Assembly (NCBI GenBank): GCA_947573015.1
Contig: CANPDS010000181.1
Span: forward strand, 1 to 5,240
Direction of reading: 5' to 3'
Source of the DNA: an uncultured Muribaculum sp.
GTDB lineage: Bacteria; Bacteroidota; Bacteroidia; Bacteroidales; Muribaculaceae
DNA length: 5,240 nt
Positions 1 to 5,240 of the stretch are shown here, in pieces. Both the position numbers and the translations under genes were made by a program. The notes below the pieces were generated by a model, which was not told the origin of the DNA, made no database searches, and saw only the letters and a list, made by a program, of their open reading frames with translations. Numbering within the stretch: position 1 is the stretch's first letter; each line of letters begins with the position of its first letter.

Positions 1-1
1 C

Positions 2-1480
2 GGATCAAATGTTGGTCCGCACGATGTAAATTCTCTGATGAACACATATCTCGACTGGACCGCAACAAAATCTGCTGAAAATCCACTTCCGCCGATTATC
101 TGCTTATCGGCAGGCAACGAGGGCGATTTCAAAATATGCCTGAAAAAGACCCTTAAGTCGGCTGACGACATGCTGCAGACCATGATCGCACCTACATATT
201 ATATATATGATCCGGAGGTAGAGGGTTCGGTTACAGCGCGTCAGGACCGTATCGTCATCTATTCATCCGATACCACCAAACTTCAGGTTCAGGCTGTCCT
301 ATACAACAAGAAGAGAAACTATAAAGTGGCTTCACGCATGCCTGTCATAGGCGATGGGGTAGGTGCCTATTATATTTCTGATGAATCATTCCAGGTTACT
401 TCCGATGATAAGGTCGACACTAATCTCGGCAAGTATTTCTATGGCTCGGTGGGGCTTGGTGGCATGATTGATACGGATGTCAATCGCTATTACGCCATGA
501 TTGATTACGGAATTCAGAATAAGGATACCAACCTTGATGAAACATATATCCTCGGATTCGAGGTGAAGATTGCGGAGGGACAGACAATACCCGAAGAGGG
601 TATCTTGGTTGAATGCTACTGCTCCGGCGAGACTTCCGAGATATCCAATTATGGTCAGGTGTCATTTGACGATGGCTCACGCAATGGTTCGATATCCGAT
701 ATGGCTATGTCGCCCAAGGTGATTGTTGTAGGATCGTACAATACCCGCAACGAGTGGCTTTGTCTTGATGGATATGCATCGCGTTATGAGTCGGCTATCC
801 CCGACTATTTTACTGTCGGCAAAGTCACGGGATTCTCTTCGTTCGGTACATTGAATGATGGACGTAATCTGCCTACAGTCTGTGCTCCTGGCTCTACTGT
901 TGTATCATCGGTAAGCCGTTATTATACCGAACTTGATGAGGTTAAATCCTCATTGATGCAGTATCAGGCCAAGACTGTCGATTCCGAGGGGCGCGAGAAC
1001 TATTGGAAACAGGAACCGGGCACATCGATGTCTACTCCCCTCGTAGCAGGCGCCATAGCTTGCTGGCTTGAAGCTGATCCAGATCTTACTTATGCCGATG
1101 TGCAGGATATCATAAAGACTACAGCTATTGTCGATGAGGATGTGCGTGCTGGAGATCCCGTGCAGTGGGGTGCCGGCAAATTCGATGCGATCGGTGGCCT
1201 GAAAGAAGTGATCCGCCGCAAGGAGTCATCCGGAATTGATTCGTCGCTTGCCGACACTGACAACAACCGTCTTATAATGACCTCTGCCGGGAAGAATGCA
1301 TATACCTTGTTTGTCGGTGGTGCGCGAATGCTGTATACGGGGGTTGTAGACATGCAGGGGGCGAGAGTGCTTGCTGCCGATGCTTCAGGCGATGAGATGA
1401 CCATCAGTCTCGATGGATTGTCGCGTGGTGTCTATGTCATTTCGGTCAATGGTCACAGCCGGAAGGTATTTGTGGAATAA
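2..1480 (+). CDS. Secreted subtilisin-like serine protease (peptidase family S8), 5'-truncated, with C-terminal sorting tail
   Basis: The reading frame is open from the window edge, so the gene starts upstream; the ATG at base 38 is an internal Met. I number residues from that Met. Before it the frame reads GSNVGPHDVNSL, a stretch typical of the S8 core ahead of the oxyanion-hole motif. LSAGNEGD (residues 23-30) supplies the oxyanion Asn27 (bases 116-118). SPKVIVVGSYNTR (225-237), GFSSFGT (265-271) and PTVCAPGSTVVSS (279-291) are standard S8 core strands. EPGTSMSTPLVAGAIACW (326-343) carries the nucleophile Ser330 (bases 1025-1027). The catalytic Asp and His should lie upstream and cannot be checked. 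Asn to Ser is 303 residues, against about 66 in subtilisin, owing to an inserted domain. The last ~70 residues form a sorting-type tail. The protein should be an extracellular or surface endopeptidase; its substrate is unknown. The S8 assignment is very secure. A CspA-like subgroup (known from clostridial Csp proteases) is suggested by the G-S-N-x-G-x-H-D stretch and the inserted domain, but is less sure. Confidence 0.95.
   Translation, partial: GSNVGPHDVNSLMNTYLDWTATKSAENPLPPIICLSAGNEGDFKICLKKTLKSADDMLQTMIAPTYYIYDPEVEGSVTARQDRIVIYSSDTTKLQVQAVLYNKKRNYKVASRMPVIGDGVGAYYISDESFQVTSDDKVDTNLGKYFYGSVGLGGMIDTDVNRYYAMIDYGIQNKDTNLDETYILGFEVKIAEGQTIPEEGILVECYCSGETSEISNYGQVSFDDGSRNGSISDMAMSPKVIVVGSYNTRNEWLCLDGYASRYESAIPDYFTVGKVTGFSSFGTLNDGRNLPTVCAPGSTVVSSVSRYYTELDEVKSSLMQYQAKTVDSEGRENYWKQEPGTSMSTPLVAGAIACWLEADPDLTYADVQDIIKTTAIVDEDVRAGDPVQWGAGKFDAIGGLKEVIRRKESSGIDSSLADTDNNRLIMTSAGKNAYTLFVGGARMLYTGVVDMQGARVLAADASGDEMTISLDGLSRGVYVISVNGHSRKVFVE
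128..712 (+). other. Inserted beta-rich domain between the Asn and Ser catalytic motifs of the S8 protease
   Basis: About 195 residues (31-225 from the Met at base 38) separate the oxyanion-hole Asn motif from the next core strand, SPKVIVVGSYNTR. Classical subtilisins have only a short connection here. The segment alternates hydrophobic and polar residues, as expected of beta strands (for example RIVIYSS 71-77, KLQVQAVLYN 81-90, ILGFEVKIAEG 171-181, ILVECYCSG 189-197), and it ends in NGSISDMAMSP. From family knowledge, CspA-like S8 enzymes carry a jelly-roll domain at this position; I infer the same kind of insertion. It probably shapes substrate access or stabilises the mature enzyme. The exact boundaries are estimates. 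Confidence 0.6.
1262..1477 (+). other. C-terminal sorting-type tail of the S8 protease (T9SS type A-like)
   Basis: After the protease core and a Ser/Asp-rich linker (KESSGIDSSLADTDNN), the last ~72 residues follow the Bacteroidetes C-terminal sorting pattern. A strand reads AYTLFVGGARMLYTGVVD, followed by MQGARVL, then ISLDGLSRGVYVISVNG, and a final basic strand SRKVFVE. The G-V-Y-V-I-S-V and R-K-V-x-V elements are the hallmark of tails recognised by type IX secretion, or of the look-alike tails common in gut Bacteroidales. Whether this host has a functioning T9SS cannot be seen here. Confidence 0.75.
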
Positions 1481-1524
1481 TCAACTGTCGTTCTGTATAT
1501 AAACCAATTAATTGATATAAAAAT
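1481..1524 (+). promoter_or_regulatory. Short AT-rich intergenic leader ahead of the LRR gene
   Basis: Only 44 bases separate the TAA of the protease gene from the ATG of the LRR gene. The second half is strongly A/T-rich and contains no purine-rich Shine-Dalgarno sequence, as is usual for Bacteroidetes, where A-rich leaders serve initiation. I found no convincing Bacteroidetes -7 box (TAnnTTTG) and no hairpin with a T run. The two genes are therefore probably cotranscribed. An in-frame TGA at 1513-1515 rules out an earlier start for the downstream gene. Confidence 0.4.
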
Positions 1525-1596
1525 ATGCGTATACTTCGCTATGTGATGATGTGCATGGCTGTTATGTCGTCAATGTTATCCTATGAGCTTCAGGCG
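1525..1596 (+). other. Type I (Sec/SPI) signal peptide of the LRR protein
   Basis: The n-region MRILR carries two Arg. It is followed by a Met/Val/Leu-rich hydrophobic stretch (about residues 6-19) and a likely cleavage site after L-Q-A at residue 24, leaving QDASDLG as the mature N-terminus. Cys10 lies within the hydrophobic core and is not preceded by a lipobox, so a lipoprotein (SPII) is unlikely. Confidence 0.85.
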
Positions 1597-4500
1597 CAGG
1601 ATGCATCTGATTTGGGCGAGCCGGCCATCACTATCAAGACAAATGCCTATGCCACTTTGGGTGAGGCCAATAAATTTTCGATTATCATCGGCACTACTGA
1701 GCCCGGGGTATATTATGATATCGATCAGGGATTCGGTCTGGAAGAGTTTGAGGCCGGTTATGCCACTCTTGACGAGGAGGGTGTATGGCATGGACCGGTG
1801 CTTTATGGTCGAGTTTCGGAGAAAGGTGAGATAAAGATTTACGGTGATCCTACCAAGATCGATGTCTTCCACGCTATCGGCTGCTACATCACCGATATTG
1901 ATCTCAGTAAGTGTGTCAATCTTGATATCCTTAACCTTGAGCATAATGAGTTGAAATCTCTCGATCTGACTCCAAATACAAAGCTTCAGGCCATATATCT
2001 TTCCGATAATCAGGGTACTGAGCAGACTCCTATCATCATAGGCACACCAAAGCCTGATCTTCAGATTCTTGAGGTAGATATAATTGATTGGCTCGATCCC
2101 GACTTCAAGCCCGACTATCCACGTCTGGCTGCTCTTGACTGTTATGCTACAAAGTGCATTTCAAAGCTTGATCTCTCAGGTTGTCCCTCATTGGTCAATC
2201 TGGTGGTTGAGATGACATCTATCGAATCGCTTGATCTGTCGGTAGTGCCAAATCTGTGGCATCTTAACATCAGTGAGAGCGCTATTAAGGAAATCGACTT
2301 GTCGGTGGTGCCGAAACTTGCAGAGTTTCTATGTGATCATTCATCGGGTACTGTGAATCCCAATGTCAAGATCAAGTCTCTTGATATTACCCACAACCCC
2401 GAGTTGTATTATCTCGCTGCCTCAAGCAATGAGCTTACGGAACTAGATGTTACTAAAAATCCCAAGTTGAAAAACCTCTATCTCCGTAAGAACGCGCTTA
2501 AGACCCTCGATTTATCGCAGAATCCGGAGCTCGCGAGTCTGGATATCACAGGTAACCGCTTTACTTTTGCCACACTTCCGGCTGACCGCACTACCCTTTA
2601 TGAGTATTTCTACGCACAGCAACCTTATGAGGTTGCAAAGTCGTGTGCAGTGAACTCTGAGCTTGATTTCACGGAGATGTTGCGTGATGGCTCAAATACA
2701 TATGTTCGCGTCATGACTGGTGAGTTAGGTCAGGTAGAGAGCGAGGTTGAGACTGACAAATACACCTGGGCCGATGGTAAGCTTACATTCAATACCACTC
2801 TTCCCGATTCGGTTTATGTAGAATTCGGCAATAGTGAATTGTCCGACTATTCGATCAATACAACCAAATTCATGGTGAAGAATGCCGAAGATCTGGGCAA
2901 GCCCTCTAAGATTGTGAATATGATGGTTGCATCAAAGACTGCGGCTGTTGCATTCAAGGCTGGTATTGACGGTGCATCTGCTGAAAAACCGGCAACTTTG
3001 ATGGTCGATTTCGGAGATGGAGATCTTAAGGAATTTACCGTTACCTCCGATGGAGCCGATACAGAGATCACAGGTACTTCTTCTGGATACTACGTATACA
3101 TCTATCTTCCTGAAAATGAAATTCTGTCGGCCTTGAACCTCGATGGGCAGCGTCTGCTCACGCTCGATATTAAGGCTGCCACAGAGTTGCGGTGGCTTTC
3201 TGCACGTAATTGCAGCCTATCTTCTCTGAATCTTGTCAATAACCGTTGTCTTGCCTATCTCAACCTTTCCGACAATAATTTCTCCAAACTTGACCTTACC
3301 GGTGTGAGCGGAAGCTACGAGAAAAACTTCCTCAAACATATCGAGGCTGCAAACAACAAGCTCACATCATTCACATTGGTAAATACCCGAGGATGCGAGT
3401 ATCTTGATCTGTCGGGCAATAAAATTGCAGAGTACTCACTCAAGGATTACGACAACATGCGTCATCTTGACATGTCAGACAATCTGTTGCAGACCGTCAA
3501 TGTGGCATATCTTACTGCTGCCGACTATATTGATTTGAGCGGCAACGAACTGGTAGAGATTGAAGGCGTGTCGGAGGCTGATATGCCGGCATTGTCTACT
3601 TTCGACATCAGAGGCAATAATCTTACATTAGCTACACTTCCACTGTTTGTCAATGCGCCTGATAATTACGTATATGCACCTCAGTCGCCAATTGTCATCG
3701 CACAGAAGGCTCCGTCTGTCGCTCTCGACACACAATATGTGACGGTCAATGGCTCTAAGACTCAGTTTACATGGGTAAAGAATGATGGAACTGTGCTGGT
3801 TGAAGGCACGGATTATTCAATTTCCAATGGCCTCACCCGCTTTCTTACAATCGACGGTGATCCTGTGATGTGCCACATCACACACCCTGCATTCCCTGAT
3901 TTCACAGGCGATAATGTCCTTTCTACTACAGCGGTTATCCCTATGGGGGCACCGACTACGGTGATCGGCACATTTACAGTTGATGAGGTATCGGCTGAGG
4001 CAACTATTGGATTTACCACAACCAAGGTGAGCAATGTGTATGTGGATTGGCGTGGTGATGGACAGGATTTCCATGCATATCCCACTACCAACGCGGGCTT
4101 TACATTTAGTGCTGATATTCCCGCAGTATCAGGAACAAAGGCGGTAATGTATACATACGACGAGCCGTCTGATATCGCTGTCGTATCAATCAACGGTATC
4201 AGTATGGCCGATTTCGATGCATCGCCGATGACCAATGTCATCATGCTCGGACTTTATGGCACAGGACTTGAGGCTGACAAGATCACTTACCCTGCTAAGG
4301 AGAAGCTCAGAGAGTTGAGTATCGATGATTCAGAGGTTGATAATATTGATCTTGCTCAATTCCCTGCTCTTGAAAATCTGGTTATCAGCAATAGTAAGCT
4401 TGCTAACATTGACCTGTCGAAAGCTCCGCTTCTAAAGACAGCATCGCTTGGCAGCAATCAGATTGTATCTGTTAAGTTCGACAACCAGCAGTTGTGGGGC

Positions 4501-5184
4501 GTTGATCTCTCCTCTAACAATCTTTCTGATATTGACGTGAGCGGACTGCCCAACCTGGAGCAGCTTCTTATCAGCAACAATAATCTCAGTGAGATAGATC
4601 TTTCGCCAGTTGCGTCAAAACTCCAGGCTCTTGTAGTGGTAGGAAACCGCTTTACATTCGCTTCGTTGCCGCGTAAAGCCGATTTCCCACGTATGGAGGA
4701 TGCGTTCTATTATGGCAATCAGGCCAATGTGGATGTCGCTGTAGTTGATGATAAGGTTGATCTTTCTGCCCAGGCACGTGTCGGTGATACCGAAACTGTG
4801 TTTACATGGTATTACGGTGAAATCTCTCTTGATGAGGATACCGGCGAGATTGTTGGCGAGGAGCTTGTTGGCGACGGTGATGATCCTGAGTACACATTGG
4901 AAAATGGTGTTACCACATTCCATGTGGCATATGATGAACCTGTGATTTGCGTCATGACCAATGCTGAATATCCCAATCTGATTCTATATACCGGATATAT
5001 TGATATTTCCGGTGTGAGCGCTATAGAGGATGTGCGTGCCGATGGTCTGACTGCCGATTCGATTGTCAGCGTCTACAATCTTCAGGGCATGATTGTCCGC
5101 GAGAATGTGAGAATGGCCGATGCTACCGAAGGCCTTGCTCCCGGAGTCTATATGGTAGGTTCACGCAAGGTGCTTGTGCGCTGA
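1525..5184 (+). CDS. Large secreted leucine-rich-repeat protein made of three tandem beta-LRR-beta modules, with C-terminal sorting tail
   Basis: This is a complete 1219-residue gene. The start at 1525 follows an in-frame TGA at 1513-1515 and includes Arg2 and Arg5, giving the signal peptide its positive n-region; later Mets would lose it. Architecture: signal peptide 1-24, module 1 at 31-457, module 2 at 458-807, module 3 at 808-1162, sorting tail 1163-1219. LRR units follow the pattern [LI]-D-[LVI]-[ST]-x-x-P-x-L-x-x-L, with a 21-residue pitch in all three blocks. The flanking domains look like beta sandwiches; D-F-G-D-G at 495-499 recalls PKD-like 'DFGDG' motifs. No catalytic motif is visible. 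LRR scaffolds in secreted Bacteroidetes proteins usually bind proteins or glycans, so an adhesin or host/bacterial-surface binding role is inferred; the ligand is unknown. The gene follows the protease gene by 44 bases and the two products share related tails, suggesting shared export. The family assignment (bacterial LRR protein) is firm; the function is not. Confidence 0.95.
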   Translation: MRILRYVMMCMAVMSSMLSYELQAQDASDLGEPAITIKTNAYATLGEANKFSIIIGTTEPGVYYDIDQGFGLEEFEAGYATLDEEGVWHGPVLYGRVSEKGEIKIYGDPTKIDVFHAIGCYITDIDLSKCVNLDILNLEHNELKSLDLTPNTKLQAIYLSDNQGTEQTPIIIGTPKPDLQILEVDIIDWLDPDFKPDYPRLAALDCYATKCISKLDLSGCPSLVNLVVEMTSIESLDLSVVPNLWHLNISESAIKEIDLSVVPKLAEFLCDHSSGTVNPNVKIKSLDITHNPELYYLAASSNELTELDVTKNPKLKNLYLRKNALKTLDLSQNPELASLDITGNRFTFATLPADRTTLYEYFYAQQPYEVAKSCAVNSELDFTEMLRDGSNTYVRVMTGELGQVESEVETDKYTWADGKLTFNTTLPDSVYVEFGNSELSDYSINTTKFMVKNAEDLGKPSKIVNMMVASKTAAVAFKAGIDGASAEKPATLMVDFGDGDLKEFTVTSDGADTEITGTSSGYYVYIYLPENEILSALNLDGQRLLTLDIKAATELRWLSARNCSLSSLNLVNNRCLAYLNLSDNNFSKLDLTGVSGSYEKNFLKHIEAANNKLTSFTLVNTRGCEYLDLSGNKIAEYSLKDYDNMRHLDMSDNLLQTVNVAYLTAADYIDLSGNELVEIEGVSEADMPALSTFDIRGNNLTLATLPLFVNAPDNYVYAPQSPIVIAQKAPSVALDTQYVTVNGSKTQFTWVKNDGTVLVEGTDYSISNGLTRFLTIDGDPVMCHITHPAFPDFTGDNVLSTTAVIPMGAPTTVIGTFTVDEVSAEATIGFTTTKVSNVYVDWRGDGQDFHAYPTTNAGFTFSADIPAVSGTKAVMYTYDEPSDIAVVSINGISMADFDASPMTNVIMLGLYGTGLEADKITYPAKEKLRELSIDDSEVDNIDLAQFPALENLVISNSKLANIDLSKAPLLKTASLGSNQIVSVKFDNQQLWGVDLSSNNLSDIDVSGLPNLEQLLISNNNLSEIDLSPVASKLQALVVVGNRFTFASLPRKADFPRMEDAFYYGNQANVDVAVVDDKVDLSAQARVGDTETVFTWYYGEISLDEDTGEIVGEELVGDGDDPEYTLENGVTTFHVAYDEPVICVMTNAEYPNLILYTGYIDISGVSAIEDVRADGLTADSIVSVYNLQGMIVRENVRMADATEGLAPGVYMVGSRKVLVR
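1615..2895 (+). repeat. Tandem module 1 of the LRR protein (residues 31-457), longest and most diverged copy
   Basis: It opens with DLGEP (29-33), the counterpart of DLGKP in module 2. The ~90-residue N-terminal domain contains YYDIDQGFGLEEF (63-75), which occupies the place of the DFGDG motif in module 2 but has lost the G-D-G. GEIKIYGDP (101-109) leads into the LRRs. [LI]-D columns fall at 125, 146, 215, 236, 257, 286, 307 and 328; neighbouring units are exactly 21 apart except at two irregular stretches (147-215 and 258-286). The LRR block ends with GNRFTFATLP (343-352). The C-terminal beta domain has YAQQPYEV (363-370) and YTW (413-415). Confidence 0.8.
2896..3945 (+). repeat. Tandem module 2 of the LRR protein (residues 458-807)
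   Basis: It opens with DLGKP (456-460). The N-terminal domain carries VDFGDGDLKEF (494-504), the best preserved DFGDG motif of the protein. YVYIYLPENE (523-532) parallels the KIYGDP segment of module 1. LRR columns lie at 547, 568, 589, 616, 637, 658 and 679: six intervals of which five are 21 residues and one is 27. The block is capped by GNNLTLATLP (697-706). The C-terminal domain has YAPQSPIVI (717-725), FTW (748-750), NGLTRF (768-773) and the segment DPVMCHITHPAFPDF (779-793), which aligns with module 3. Confidence 0.85.
3946..5010 (+). repeat. Tandem module 3 of the LRR protein (residues 808-1162)
   Basis: It opens with PMGAP (806-810), matching the G-x-P start of the other copies. The N-terminal domain carries YVDWRGDGQDF (839-849), the equivalent of VDFGDGDLKEF with one extra Arg. 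KAVMYTYDEP (872-881) leads to the first LRR column at 897. Further columns lie at 941, 962, 983, 1003 and 1024 (spacing 21, 21, 20, 21). The cap GNRFTFASLP (1040-1049) is nearly identical to that of module 1. The C-terminal domain contains FTW (1093-1095), an acidic insertion rich in Asp, Glu and Gly (about 1099-1121), NGVTTF (1127-1132) and EPVICVMTNAEYPNL (1138-1152). Confidence 0.85.
5011..5181 (+). other. C-terminal sorting-type tail of the LRR protein
   Basis: The last 57 residues begin with a GVSAIEDV linker. They continue with SVYNLQGMIV (1182-1191), then EGLAPGVYMVGSRKVLVR (1202-1219). Pattern elements shared with the protease tail are V-x-[DN]-[ML]-Q-G, G-L-[SA]-x-G-V-Y-[VM] and R-K-V-[FL]-V. 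Compact tails of this style are abundant on exported proteins of gut Bacteroidales. A role in outer-membrane export or surface attachment is inferred. Confidence 0.7.
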
Positions 5185-5240
5185 TACGATACTACTGATT
5201 AAAACCATCTAAATAGCCTGCGCCCCTTCGTCTTTTATTG
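5185..5240. other. Unassigned 3' flank
   Basis: These 56 bases follow the TGA of the LRR gene. I see no start of a further gene, no convincing inverted repeat followed by a T run, and no promoter box. The stretch is too short to judge whether transcription stops here or continues into a next gene beyond the window. Confidence 0.5.

Noticed and set aside
38..40. ATG at base 38 as the start of the protease gene
   Set aside because: The frame is open to the window edge and the residues before this Met (GSNVGPHDVNSL) fit the S8 core. A start here would also remove the signal peptide and the catalytic Asp and His.
1090..1404. 104-codon open frame on the - strand over the end of the protease gene
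   Set aside because: It overlaps the S8 C-terminal region and the sorting tail, which are clearly coding on the + strand; its Ser/Ala/Pro-rich translation is typical of an antisense artefact.
3813..4244. 143-codon open frame on the - strand (and an overlapping 85-codon one)
   Set aside because: They are antisense shadows across the module 2/module 3 junction, with low-complexity Val/Ile/Thr-rich translation and no domain; two antisense frames open at once is expected by chance from the codon bias here.
1888..4671. LRR-coding DNA as a nucleotide tandem repeat or slippage-prone satellite
   Set aside because: The periodicity is at protein level (21 residues). Short DNA matches such as cttgatctgtcg recur only as common codons for L-D-L-S, and the units are too diverged at third positions for a DNA-level repeat array.
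4615..4923. 102-codon open frame on the - strand inside the LRR gene
   Set aside because: It lies wholly antisense to module 3, whose protein-level repeat landmarks prove the + frame is the coding one. The antisense product has no recognisable motif or start context.
5185..5240. Possible terminator after the LRR gene
   Set aside because: I could not pair a stable stem followed by a T run; the GC-rich stretch near 5218-5226 has no matching arm close by.

Overview
The window looks like chromosomal sequence from a gut-type Bacteroidales bacterium, most likely the Muribaculaceae/Prevotella side of that order. This is inferred from three things: moderate GC content, AT-rich gene starts without a clear Shine-Dalgarno sequence, and large secreted proteins ending in short C-terminal tails of the 'V-[DN]-x-Q-G ... 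GL-x-x-GVY ... RKV-x-V' kind. No rRNA, tRNA or other taxonomic marker is present, so the family-level placement is a guess.

Layout: two genes lie on the + strand in the same direction. Bases 2-1480 are the 3' part of a secreted subtilisin-like (S8) serine protease whose start, signal peptide and Asp/His catalytic motifs lie upstream of the window. The visible part holds the oxyanion-hole Asn motif, a large domain inserted between the Asn and Ser motifs, the GTSMSTP catalytic-Ser motif and a C-terminal sorting-type tail. After a 44-base AT-rich gap, bases 1525-5184 encode a complete 1219-residue secreted leucine-rich-repeat (LRR) protein with a type I signal peptide and a related C-terminal tail. 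The last 56 bases (5185-5240) hold nothing I can assign.

The main structural observation is inside the LRR protein. It is built from three diverged tandem copies of one composite module. Each copy has a start motif (G-x-P), a roughly 90-residue beta-rich domain with a D-[FW]-(R)-G-D-G-like motif, an LRR block with a strict 21-residue pitch, a G-N-[RN]-[FL]-T-[FL]-A-[TS]-L-P cap, and a beta domain of about 111-123 residues containing a [YF]-T-W motif. Module 1 has drifted most: it has lost the GDG motif and carries about 70 extra residues of LRR.

Function: both products should be exported and, judging by their tails, probably share an export/anchoring route (type IX secretion or a related sorting process). 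A protease next to an LRR surface protein could be a processing or co-displayed pair, but nothing in the sequence proves an interaction. I see no mobile element, CRISPR array, RNA gene or phage feature.
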